Origin: Streptomyces sp. S4.7
GTDB taxonomy: Bacteria; Actinomycetota; Actinomycetes; Streptomycetales; Streptomycetaceae
Direction: 5' to 3'
DNA: 64,000 nucleotides
Assembly (NCBI RefSeq): GCF_010384365.1
Contig: NZ_CP048397.1
Coordinates: 5,394,001-5,458,000 of the forward strand
Position numbers and translations under genes: made by a program. How positions within the stretch are numbered: position 1 is the first letter of the stretch; each line of letters begins with the position of its first letter. Below the pieces are notes generated by a model that was given only the letters and a program-made list of their open reading frames with translations, searched no databases and was not told the origin of the DNA. This document shows, one piece after another, positions 48,440 through 56,513 of this stretch.

Positions 48440-49661
48440 CTCGGACGGCAGGGTCGGCCGGACAGTGCTCGCTCGTTACCTGCGGGGCATTGAGACGGGA
48501 AAGAGTCCCGTCGCGGAGGACACTCCTGCTGGTGATGGCGAGTGGGGGGTACTCAAGGTGAGTGCGGTTCAGCCTGGCGGTTTTCAGGCGTTGGAGAACA
48601 AAGTTGTCCGAGATGCAGTGCATATCCGCCCATCATTTCAAGTGCGGTCGGGCGATCTGCTTATGACGCGAGCCAATACGGAGGCGCTCGTCGGACTGGC
48701 TTGCGTGGTGGACTCACCTCCCCAACGATTGATGCTGAGCGACAAGACACTCCGCCTTCAGGTCGATGAGGATGTAGCTGATCCGAGATTCGTTGCGCTG
48801 GCCTTGTTGCAGCCCGCTACGCGCGCGCAAATTCGAGGGTTGGCGACCGGTACGAGCGCCAGCATGAAAAATATCAGCCAGGCTCATATCCGCTCGCTCC
48901 GGGTGCCGGAGATTCCTCTGACTCAGCAGCAGAGCATCGTTGCCGCTCACACGGCGTTCGCGCGGCGGATCGGCGCTCTGGAAGGGGTGCTCGGCAAGCT
49001 AGGTGTTGCTGAAGAGGCCATTGTCTCACGAGTGATGACGGATGCCGTTGACAGAATTCCGCTAGGGAAATGGCTCGACCGGATCGAGGCGGGAAAGAGT
49101 CCCCTGGCCGAGGACACTCCCGCAGGAGACGCGGAGTGGGGAGTGCTCAAGGTCAGTGCAGTGCAGGCGGGTTGGTTCAAGAGCATGGAGAACAAGACCG
49201 TCCGAGACCCTGCCCTCATCAATCCGCAGTACGAAGTTCGTCATGGTGACCTGATCATGACTCGTGCCAACACCGAGCAACTGGTCGGACTGGCATGTAT
49301 CGCACGCAATCCGGAGCCCCGACTGATGCTGAGCGACAAGACTCTGAGACTTGTACCGGATGAAGCGGTAGGGGACTCCGGATTTATAGAACTCGTACTG
49401 CTTAGCGCTGGAGTTCGCAGGCAGGTGAAGGCGAGGGCAACCGGTACGAGTGGCAGCATGAAGAACATCGGGCAGGCCGCAATTCGTCAATTGCTTGTGC
49501 CCGATGTGCCGACGGAGGAGCAGCGTCAGATTGTCGCTGCCGTAGAGGCAAGCCGACGTCGCGTCGAGAATCTGCGGGGAAAGATCGCGAAGCTGCGAAC
49601 CGTACAGCAGGGCCTGGTCGAGGACTTGCTTAGCGGGAAGGTGTGCGTTCCGGCGACCTGA
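48423..49661 (+). CDS. hsdS: Type I restriction-modification specificity subunit
   Basis: Recognises the DNA target for both methylation and restriction. The 412-residue protein consists of two copies of one unit with a period of 198 residues: IETGKSPVAEDTPAGDGEWG at 23 and IEAGKSPLAEDTPAGDAEWG at 221, and further matches through SDKTLRL and the helical spacers (QQQSIVAAHTAF, EEQRQIVAAVEA). About 65 of the first 90 aligned residues are identical by eye. Most HsdS proteins have two different recognition domains; near-identical domains predict a bipartite palindromic site. Start ATG 48423 is inside the end of hsdM. GC content is lower than in the neighbours. Confidence 0.94.
   Translation: MRAPTNSDGRVGRTVLARYLRGIETGKSPVAEDTPAGDGEWGVLKVSAVQPGGFQALENKVVRDAVHIRPSFQVRSGDLLMTRANTEALVGLACVVDSPPQRLMLSDKTLRLQVDEDVADPRFVALALLQPATRAQIRGLATGTSASMKNISQAHIRSLRVPEIPLTQQQSIVAAHTAFARRIGALEGVLGKLGVAEEAIVSRVMTDAVDRIPLGKWLDRIEAGKSPLAEDTPAGDAEWGVLKVSAVQAGWFKSMENKTVRDPALINPQYEVRHGDLIMTRANTEQLVGLACIARNPEPRLMLSDKTLRLVPDEAVGDSGFIELVLLSAGVRRQVKARATGTSGSMKNIGQAAIRQLLVPDVPTEEQRQIVAAVEASRRRVENLRGKIAKLRTVQQGLVEDLLSGKVCVPAT
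48465..49652 (+). repeat. Internal duplication of hsdS recognition unit
   Basis: Two units of 594 bp in tandem (about 48465-49058 and 49059-49652) form nearly the whole of hsdS. Similarity is visible in DNA too, for example GGGAAAGAGTCCC in both and GAGGACACTCC in both. The duplication is old enough for third-position drift. Confidence 0.85.
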
Positions 49662-49689
49662 GCGGTCAGGTAGCGGACATCCGCCGGTG

Positions 49690-49899
49690 TCATGTCAGAG
49701 GTGTGAACACTCCGGCTTTCACCCCGCGTATCAGCGCACGGAAGGCAACCTCCTTGGTCGTGAACGACCCGCTCGGCCTGCTGCTGTCGCGAAGGGCGCG
49801 GCCGTCCTCCGTCGTGGCGACTTCAACGCAATTGTTGCCGCCCCCCGCGCAGAACGATGAGCGCCGCCACTTGCTGTCAGTCAATGTCGTGCCTCTCAC
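49690..49899 (-). CDS. DUF397 small protein
   Basis: A 69-residue protein of the DUF397 family: WRRSSFCAGGGNNCVEVA is the conserved core, followed by VALRDS-like ALRDSSRPSG and the C-terminal VAFRALIRGVKAG. DUF397 genes usually accompany an XRE-DUF5753 regulator, as in the streptomycete whiJ-type clusters, and are thought to act as its partner. GTG 49899 overlaps the stop of the XRE gene (GTGA), so they are translationally coupled. It lies on the minus strand, convergent with hsdS. Confidence 0.9.
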   Translation of the reverse strand: MRGTTLTDSKWRRSSFCAGGGNNCVEVATTEDGRALRDSSRPSGSFTTKEVAFRALIRGVKAGVFTPLT

Positions 49900-50750
49900 A
49901 AATCGCGGGCGATGGACCTGATGAGCTTCTGTGACTCGTCAGGAGGAAGCGCGGAGCGCTCCATGAGGTCCAGCAGCGAACGATAGTTCGCCAGCGGCGT
50001 CGGGGCATCTACGAAGTGGGCACCGAACGACGTATCCAGCTGGACTGTGTCCAACTCCGGCACAACTCCGTCGGCGTAGAGGATCGACTGGCCCGCGCCG
50101 TGGAAAGCGCCCGCACTGAAGGGAATGACCAGCAGCGTCACGTGAGGTTGGTCGGCTGCGTCGGCCAGATGGTGCAGCTGCTGGCGAGCGACTTCATGTC
50201 CGCCGAACTCCAGCCGGAGCGCCGCCTCATGGATGATGCCGACGTAGGGGGTCGGGTTCTCCCCTGTGAGGATGGATTGACGCCCCATGCGATGCGCGAC
50301 TCTCAGCTCGACCTCCAGTCGTGGCAGCTCCGGCACAGCGAAGTCGAAAATCGCCCGCGCGTGCTCCTCGGTCTGTAGGAGGCCGGGCAAGTGCACGGTC
50401 TGTGCTGTTCTGATGGCTGCGGCGTGGTACTCGATCTCGGAAACATCGAGGTAGCCATCAGGAAGCTTGCCCCGGTATTCAGCCCACCAATATCGAGTTC
50501 GGCGGGTGGCGGCCATGGCGGCCAACGCGTCGATCAGTGCTGTGTCCGGACACTTGTAATGGCAAGCGATCTGCCGTACCCGGTCCTCGCTCAGTCCCGT
50601 CCGGCCGGCTTCGATGTTGGAGATCATTGTTCGGTCCGCGCCCAACATGGAGGCCGCACCCTGGATGGAGATGCCGGCCTGCTCGCGCATGCGGCGCATT
50701 TCGCTTGCCAGGCGCCGCTGACGGCCGGTGGGGGCGTTTCGTTGGGCCAT
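49896..50750 (-). CDS. XRE-type helix-turn-helix regulator with DUF5753
   Basis: A 284-residue DNA-binding regulator. The helix-turn-helix (about residues 14-70, with ISIQGAASMLGADRTMISNIEAG) is followed by the DUF5753 domain (YHAAAIRTAQTVHLPGLLQTEEHARAI onward, residues 108-270). It resembles WhiJ and its many streptomycete paralogues, usually found with DUF397 and a stand-alone ATP-binding protein, exactly as here. ATG 50750 follows GAAGAGGA. Inferred target: the GTGAGTC array upstream, which also fronts the ATP-binding gene and possibly hsdR. Confidence 0.9.
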   Translation of the reverse strand: MAQRNAPTGRQRRLASEMRRMREQAGISIQGAASMLGADRTMISNIEAGRTGLSEDRVRQIACHYKCPDTALIDALAAMAATRRTRYWWAEYRGKLPDGYLDVSEIEYHAAAIRTAQTVHLPGLLQTEEHARAIFDFAVPELPRLEVELRVAHRMGRQSILTGENPTPYVGIIHEAALRLEFGGHEVARQQLHHLADAADQPHVTLLVIPFSAGAFHGAGQSILYADGVVPELDTVQLDTSFGAHFVDAPTPLANYRSLLDLMERSALPPDESQKLIRSIARDL

Positions 50751-50803
50751 GAGTCCTCTTCCCGTGCGCGCACAAGTGTGTCAGGGCGATCAGCCCGACG
50801 CCA

Positions 50804-50855
50804 GTGAGTCGACGATCGACTCACTCATTCGTGAATGATGACTCACATGTGAGTC
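50804..50855. promoter_or_regulatory. GTGAGTC operator array between XRE and ATP-binding genes
   Basis: Four GTGAGTC half-sites form two inverted pairs: GTGAGTCGA and TCGACTCAC around CGA (50804-50824), and the perfect palindrome GACTCACATGTGAGTC (50840-50855), with CATTCGTGAATG between them. TAGTGT at 50865-50870 is a good -10 for rightward transcription, so the right-hand palindrome would cover its -35 region. A fifth partial site (GTGACTC) lies at 50871. The XRE protein is the likely ligand. Confidence 0.72.
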
Positions 50856-51046
50856 GCAATGTTCTAGTGTGTGACTCGCGCCGCTCACCCCGCGTCAACG
50901 GAAGCGCACCGGCTCCCCCTGCCCGCCCGGGACGGCAGGTCCACACCGGCATTGCCACCGCCGACGCCCGCACCGCAAGACACCCGCAACTCCGAGCGGC
51001 CCAACGCAACCCACCCACGTCACGTCACGCACCCAGGAGGTGCCTC

Positions 51047-51601
51047 GTGAGCACTGACCCGCAACCGAAGCCCGTCGCGGGCCCCGAGTTTGATCTGGGC
51101 CCCGACGCGAACCCTCAACTGCACCCCGTCCCGATCCCGTTCACCGAACCCTGGCAGTACGAACTCAGCTTCCCCTGCGATCCGCGCGGCCCCCGTATCG
51201 CCCGTACCACCCTGCGGGCCGTCCTCAGCGCCCACGGGCTCACCGAACTCACCTACCGCGCCGAGCTGTTGGCCTCCGAGCTGGCCACCAACTCCGTGCG
51301 GCACACCAAAGGGCCGGCCGCCGTGCGCCTGCACTGGCTGTTTCCCGTCCTGCGCGTGAGCGTCTGGGACATGAGCCCGGATCTGCCAGAGCCCCGCCGC
51401 CGGCCCGGCGGCCCGCGCGGGGGCGCCGAACAAGAAGGCGGGCGCGGGCTGGTGATTCTCGATCTCGTCGCCGACCGGTGGGGCGGCTGCGCCATAGGGG
51501 AGGGGCCGTACGGGCCGGGCGGTAAGACCATCTGGTTCGAACTCGCCCTGAACTCGGGCCCGCCACCCGACGCTGGAGCCGCCTCCTCCCTCGCGGCCTA
51601 A
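51047..51601 (+). CDS. ATP-binding protein (stand-alone HATPase, AbaA/WhiJ-cluster type)
   Basis: A 184-residue GHKL ATPase domain: N-box LLASELATNSVRHTKGP, G-box GGRGLVILDLVADRWGG, and GGKTIWFELAL at the end. Such proteins regularly occur beside XRE-DUF397 pairs in Streptomyces. GTG 51047 is chosen for the strong CAGGAGG upstream; the frame is open from 50804 but that part is promoter sequence. It lies between the divergent XRE gene and hsdR, 124 bases before the latter, so hsdR may share its promoter. Confidence 0.88.
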   Translation: MSTDPQPKPVAGPEFDLGPDANPQLHPVPIPFTEPWQYELSFPCDPRGPRIARTTLRAVLSAHGLTELTYRAELLASELATNSVRHTKGPAAVRLHWLFPVLRVSVWDMSPDLPEPRRRPGGPRGGAEQEGGRGLVILDLVADRWGGCAIGEGPYGPGGKTIWFELALNSGPPPDAGAASSLAA

Positions 51602-51725
51602 GCCTTCCGCCGTACCCGTCCGTGCCACCGGCGCCCTCGATCACCCGCGGGTAGAGTTCCGCGTACGTCCCTTCGGGTGGCGCGCGGGACGCACGGTGAC
51701 GGGGCGAGGGCGGTGGGAGGCCAGC

Positions 51726-54700
51726 GTGGGGCAACCGGAGTACGACAAGACCGAGAAGCCGCTGATCGACCAGCTGGTCGCCATGGGGTGGGAACACCTC
51801 CAAGGCGCGCCGCCGGGTGAACCCGCCACACGACCCGCCGCCTCCGGCCGTACCTCGTTCGCCCAGATCGTCTACGCGGACCGGTTCCGTACCGCCGTGG
51901 CTCGTTTCAACCCCGGTCCGACCGGCGGCACTTGGCTCTCCGGCGCGCAACTCGACCACCTGCTCGCGCGAGTCAGTGGCACAGCCCCCGGCCAAGGCCC
52001 CGTGGAGCACGGCGTGGCGGGCAACGCGGAAGTGACCAAGCTGCTCAGGCTGGGAGTCAACTCCCGGACCGTTCCCGGCTGGCGCAAGGGGGACCCGGAG
52101 CACATCCGGCTGGTCGACTGGGACGGGGAGTTCGCCACGGGGGCCGGACAGAAGAACGGAGGCGGACAAGGAAGCGGACAGGGAAAGGGACGGTACGGCG
52201 GGAACGACCTCCTCCTCGTCTCCCAGTTCCGCGTCGAGCGCGACGGCGTCCAGGCCGCCACGCCGGACCTCGTCCTGTTCGTCAACGGCCTGCCCTGGGT
52301 GGTCGTCGAGTGCAAGGCGCCCTTACTGACCGCGAACGACAGTCGCGCCGCGCTCGACGCGGCAGTCGAAGAGGCGGTCGGCTACGCCGGAGTCGGCGCG
52401 GCGACGGCCGTGGGCGAGTTCGTCCGGTACGCGCAGGTCCTCGTCGGCACGGATCGCGATCACGCCGAGCTGGGCACCGTCACCGCCGAGCCGCAGCACT
52501 TCGCTCCCTGGCGGACAGTCAGCCCGTACACCGAGGCTCATGTACGGCAAGAGGTAGGGAAGGCCGCGACCGTACCTCTCACTGCCCAGGACGTACTCGT
52601 CGCCGGAGTGCTGCGCCCCGCCCATCTGCTCACTCTCGTAAGGGACTTCACCACCTGGACCGGGAGCGGCTCCCGCACTGTCAAGATCATCGGGCGCTAT
52701 CAGCAGTTCCGGGCCGTGTCGACCATCGCGCGGCGGCTCCGGAACCGGAACGCCGCCGTCTCGGCGGGGTTGGTGACCGATCAGCGGGGCGGGGTCGTCT
52801 GGCATACGCAGGGCTCGGGCAAGAGCCTGACCATGGCGTTTCTCGTACGGCACCTGCGTAGCAACCCGGACCTGTCCGGGCACAAGGTGGTCGTCATCAC
52901 CGACCGGATCGACCTGGAGAAACAGATCCGGACCAGCCTCGCCGCGAGCGACGAGAAGGTACACCGGGCGGGAAGCGTCAAGGGCGCCCGCAGTTCTCTG
53001 GCCGTCCCTGTGCCTGATCTCACGCTGGTGATGATCCAGAAGGCGCAACGGGACGACACCGCGTATGACGGGACGGCGGAGTCCCTGGGAGAGGAGGAGA
53101 CGGCGGACAGTGCGGACGGTCAGGAAGAAGACGAATCCGACGCACAGCACACCGGGCCCCACCTCCACAACCAGGTCGCCAACGCGGACCACGAGATCGT
53201 CGTCCTGATCGACGAAGCCCACCGCGGCCATGCCCGCTGGCAGCATGCCCGGCTGCGCGCCATGCTGCCGAACGCCGTACTGATCGGCTTCACCGGCACT
53301 CCCATCATCGACAAGCGTCGAAAGACGACCGAGGAGATCTTCGGGCCGTTCGCCGACACCTACACGCTGCGGGACGCCGAGCGGGACCGCTCGGTGGTGC
53401 CCGTACGGTACGAGGCGTTCAGCGTGCCGCTCGAAGTGGTCGAAAAGGCCGCACTGGACGCCGAGTTCGACGAGAAGGTCCCGGACGACCCGGAACGGCG
53501 CGTCCGGGTGCTCAAGAGGTTCGCACGCAGGAAAGAGATCCTGGAAGCACCCTCCGTCATCGCGGAGAAGGCCGACCACATACTGCGGCACTGGGCACGC
53601 TCAGCTCTGCCGGACCGTTTCGGGGCGCAAGTCGTGGCCGTGTCCAGGCTGGCCGCTGTCCGCTACCAGGAGGCTCTGCTCGACAAGCGCGACCTGCTAC
53701 TGGCACGTCTCGACGCGCTGCCTCCGGACCTCATCCACGATCCCCTCGCCGCGCTGAACGCCACGGAGGAGCAGCGCGAGCTGCTCGACATCCTGCCGCA
53801 CCGCGACGTTCTCGCGTCCATCGACGCCGCGGTGGTGATCTCCCCGGCCCAGCCCGGCAAGCCCAAGGACCCCGAGTGCTGGAGCGCCTGGACGGCCAAG
53901 TCCCACCAGGACGCGCACATCGAGCGTTTCAAGCGGGGTGTCGGCGACCCGCACGCCGCAACGGACGACCCCTCGTGGTACGTCGACCCGCATGGAACGG
54001 TGTCGCCGGGGTGGGGCACGGCGACCGGGAGCGGAGAGGTCTGGCACGAGAACCGCGTCGATGATACGAGCGAGAAGAGAGATGAGAACGCGGCGAGGGG
54101 CGCGGCCGGATCTCCGGAGACAGAGGAGGGGCCGATGGCCTTTCTCCTCGTCCAGTCCATGCTGCTCACCGGTTTCGACGCGCCTGTGGAACAGGTTCTC
54201 TACCTGGACAGGGGCATGGCGGGTGCGGGGCTCCTTCAGGCCGTCGCCCGCACCAACCGCCCCCACCACGCCAAGGCATGGGGCCAGGTCGTCGACTTCG
54301 TCGGCATCGGCCCCGAGCTGGCACGCTCCCTCGCGGCATACGACCAGGCGCATCTGCGCCACGTGTACGGCTATGACGAAGTGACGGTCGACCACCTCAA
54401 CCGTGCGGACTCAAGTGACGGTTCGCACGGGGAGCCCCGAGGCGAACAGCAGCCGCGCGAGGGTCTGTTGCTCCAGTCCGACGCCGCCGCCGATGCGCTG
54501 CTGGCCGATCTGGAACGGAGGATCGGTGAGTTCCTGGCGCTGCGAGGCATCGAGGACGTCACCGACCTTGCCGACGAAGGCCCCAGCGAGGACCTGCTCG
54601 CCTCGCTCGCGGATCCATACCTGCGGGGTGAGTTCGACGAACTCGTCAGGGACTTCCTCACCTCGGTCAACGCGGTGCTGCCGCGCCCCGAGGCGCTGCG

Positions 54701-55442
54701 CCACGAACACGCCGCACGACTGCTTGGCGAGACCCAGATCCTGGCCAGGCACCGATATCTGGACGGGCGCGACCAGTTCAGCCCGCGACGTTACGGGGCC
54801 AAGGTGCGGCAGCTGATCTCGCAGCACCTCAAGGTCACCGGAATCGAGCAGCGCATCCCACCCCTCGAGATCTCCGACCCCACTTTCATGGCGCGCGTCG
54901 ACGCCAACAGCGACACACGTGCCAGGACCGCGTACATGACGAGCCGGCTCAGCCTGCACATCACGGCGGAGATCGCTGCCGACCGGGGCCGGTACACGAA
55001 GTTCAGTGAACGGCTCGAAGAGATCACCCGCCGCATGGCGCAGGACTTCGAACAAGCCGCGGCCGACCTGACCCGCCTGATCGGCGATGTGAACACGGCG
55101 GAGGGAGAGCAGGACGACTCAAGTGGACTGGCCCCGCACACCGAACAGCCCATCTACCGGTTGCTGCGGCAGCGGCTCGTGGACGCCGGGGCCGTCGAGA
55201 TGCCGCCAGGTGTGGACTTCCACCAGGCGGCACGGGGGCTGGCGGCCGACATAGCGCTGTGGGTACGGCCGCCCCAGTTCCTCACCGGCGATGACGCCCA
55301 GGACCTGGTGCGCCGGAACCTGCGCGCCAGGCTCGAAGAAGGCCTGGGCATGGACTGGGACGACACCAGCCCCCTCGCGAACCACCTGCTGGAACTCGCG
55401 CTGCGGCGGAGGGACGATTTCCTGGGCCACGGGGGTGGATGA
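51726..55442 (+). CDS. hsdR: Type I restriction endonuclease subunit R
   Basis: The motor and nuclease subunit that translocates and cuts unmodified DNA together with HsdM and HsdS. The 1238-residue protein has the PD-(D/E)xK nuclease site Asp181, Glu195, Lys197 (PDLVLF and ECK), Walker A TQGSGKS (361-367), DEAH (496-499), GFTGTP (521-526) and the late helicase motif AVARTNRPH. A Gly/Gln-rich insert (residues 139-159) interrupts the nuclease domain. GTG 51726 follows GGGAGG by five bases. Codon 200, three codons after the ECK lysine, is TTA (52323-52325), so translation should need the bldA tRNA. It is parted from hsdMS by the regulatory trio. Confidence 0.96.
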   Translation: MGQPEYDKTEKPLIDQLVAMGWEHLQGAPPGEPATRPAASGRTSFAQIVYADRFRTAVARFNPGPTGGTWLSGAQLDHLLARVSGTAPGQGPVEHGVAGNAEVTKLLRLGVNSRTVPGWRKGDPEHIRLVDWDGEFATGAGQKNGGGQGSGQGKGRYGGNDLLLVSQFRVERDGVQAATPDLVLFVNGLPWVVVECKAPLLTANDSRAALDAAVEEAVGYAGVGAATAVGEFVRYAQVLVGTDRDHAELGTVTAEPQHFAPWRTVSPYTEAHVRQEVGKAATVPLTAQDVLVAGVLRPAHLLTLVRDFTTWTGSGSRTVKIIGRYQQFRAVSTIARRLRNRNAAVSAGLVTDQRGGVVWHTQGSGKSLTMAFLVRHLRSNPDLSGHKVVVITDRIDLEKQIRTSLAASDEKVHRAGSVKGARSSLAVPVPDLTLVMIQKAQRDDTAYDGTAESLGEEETADSADGQEEDESDAQHTGPHLHNQVANADHEIVVLIDEAHRGHARWQHARLRAMLPNAVLIGFTGTPIIDKRRKTTEEIFGPFADTYTLRDAERDRSVVPVRYEAFSVPLEVVEKAALDAEFDEKVPDDPERRVRVLKRFARRKEILEAPSVIAEKADHILRHWARSALPDRFGAQVVAVSRLAAVRYQEALLDKRDLLLARLDALPPDLIHDPLAALNATEEQRELLDILPHRDVLASIDAAVVISPAQPGKPKDPECWSAWTAKSHQDAHIERFKRGVGDPHAATDDPSWYVDPHGTVSPGWGTATGSGEVWHENRVDDTSEKRDENAARGAAGSPETEEGPMAFLLVQSMLLTGFDAPVEQVLYLDRGMAGAGLLQAVARTNRPHHAKAWGQVVDFVGIGPELARSLAAYDQAHLRHVYGYDEVTVDHLNRADSSDGSHGEPRGEQQPREGLLLQSDAAADALLADLERRIGEFLALRGIEDVTDLADEGPSEDLLASLADPYLRGEFDELVRDFLTSVNAVLPRPEALRHEHAARLLGETQILARHRYLDGRDQFSPRRYGAKVRQLISQHLKVTGIEQRIPPLEISDPTFMARVDANSDTRARTAYMTSRLSLHITAEIAADRGRYTKFSERLEEITRRMAQDFEQAAADLTRLIGDVNTAEGEQDDSSGLAPHTEQPIYRLLRQRLVDAGAVEMPPGVDFHQAARGLAADIALWVRPPQFLTGDDAQDLVRRNLRARLEEGLGMDWDDTSPLANHLLELALRRRDDFLGHGGG
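52323..52325 (+). other. TTA leucine codon in hsdR
   Basis: In-frame TTA for Leu200 in ECKAPLL. No TTA was found in hsdM, hsdS, rloA or rloB, so within the island only the restriction subunit appears bldA-dependent. Confidence 0.9.
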
Positions 55443-55497
55443 GCGCCGCGACCGAGCCCGGGGCGGCTCTGTCCGGGGCGAGTGGTAGGAATGGCCG

Positions 55498-56232
55498 GTG
55501 ACCACTTCCGTCCAGCAGGCGATCGCGGCTCTTCCGGTACCTGGGGATTGGCTGTGGCAGGTCGTCGTACGGCCCCGTAGGCGCACCTTGGGCATTGAGG
55601 TGGCGCCTGACGGCGGAGTGCTGTTCGCGGTACCGGCGAATGCCGACCCGGCGGCCGTCGCCGACGCCGTACGGTCCCGTTTGCCGCGACTTGTGCATGA
55701 GGTAAGGCGCAGGCAGGAGCGGTCGGCGGAGCCGGTGAAGGAGCTGGTGGGAGGCACGGGAATGGCCTACCTCGGGCGTCGCCACCGGCTGAAGCTCGTC
55801 CCTGCGGGGGAGGGTCAGCGGGTGCGTTTGTACCGCGGCCGGCTGGAACTGCCCCGGCCGGACACGCCGGACGAGGGGGCGCTGCGGATCGCCGAGTGGT
55901 ACGCGGTGTGCGGCAGCCGGTGGCTCTCGGCGCGTATCCCTTCTCTCGCGTCGCGTGTAGGGGTGACCCCAGGCTCGGTCAGGGTGCGCGATCTCGGCCG
56001 CCGTTGGGGCGCTCGTGAACGCGACGGATCGATCACGGTGCACTGGGCGACCATGCAACTGGCCCCGGCTCTGGTGGACTTGGTCCTTGTCCACGAGTTG
56101 TGCCATGTGCGCGCCGCGGGACACGGCGCCGCGTTTCGGCGGGAGGTGCGCCTCGCACTCGCGGACGCCGAGGAGCGGGAGCGTTGGTTCGAGGAGGAAG
56201 AGCCTCATCTGTGGCGCGGGGCGGTTCGTTAG
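55498..56232 (+). CDS. YgjP-like metallopeptidase (DUF45/M48-type)
   Basis: A 244-residue soluble protein with the zinc-peptidase motif HELCH (199-203) and a third His at 209 (AGHGAAF), as in the YgjP/DUF45 family. The N-terminal half (VVVRPRRRTLGIEVAPDGGVLFAVP) is the family's beta-rich domain. YgjP-like genes are frequently found next to type I hsdR; their role in defence is not settled. GTG 55498 has AGGA eight bases upstream and lies 55 bases after hsdR, so co-transcription is likely. Confidence 0.87.
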   Translation: MTTSVQQAIAALPVPGDWLWQVVVRPRRRTLGIEVAPDGGVLFAVPANADPAAVADAVRSRLPRLVHEVRRRQERSAEPVKELVGGTGMAYLGRRHRLKLVPAGEGQRVRLYRGRLELPRPDTPDEGALRIAEWYAVCGSRWLSARIPSLASRVGVTPGSVRVRDLGRRWGARERDGSITVHWATMQLAPALVDLVLVHELCHVRAAGHGAAFRREVRLALADAEERERWFEEEEPHLWRGAVR

Positions 56233-56421
56233 CGGCCGTGCGGTGTGCCGAGCTGCAACTCTGCCGCTCGGGCCTCGCCGCCCTTCGGGGCTGACCGGCT
56301 CCTGGAGGGCTCCCTGCCGAGGAGCGCCGGCCGCGCCGCGCGGGGGCTTCAGCCCGCCGTGCCCGTTACCCAAGCGTGATCAGGCGGACTCTTGTGCCCC
56401 GTGAGGGGCCTGCTCCAGGGT

Positions 56422-56454
56422 GCATGTATGCGCATACAGGCAGCGCATACATGC
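56422..56454. promoter_or_regulatory. Perfect 12-bp inverted repeat upstream of GH35 gene
   Basis: GCATGTATGCGC and GCGCATACATGC are perfect inverted repeats 9 bases apart. The left arm overlaps a further palindrome, GTATGCGCATAC (56426-56437), and GCGCATACA is repeated directly 13 bases apart. It lies 60-92 bases before the GH35 start, so it is a good operator candidate, as for a LacI- or GntR-type sugar regulator, none of which is adjacent. Confidence 0.65.
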
Positions 56455-56513
56455 CGCCCTCCAGCTCCGTCGAGCCGCCCCCCGTTCTGCTCCCCCCAAG
56501 GAAGTACGACGCC

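Noticed and set aside
56376..56513. Longer N-terminus for the GH35-like protein
   Set aside because: The Tat signal should be near the N-terminus and begins at 56514; the upstream part holds the inverted repeat and no ribosome binding site.
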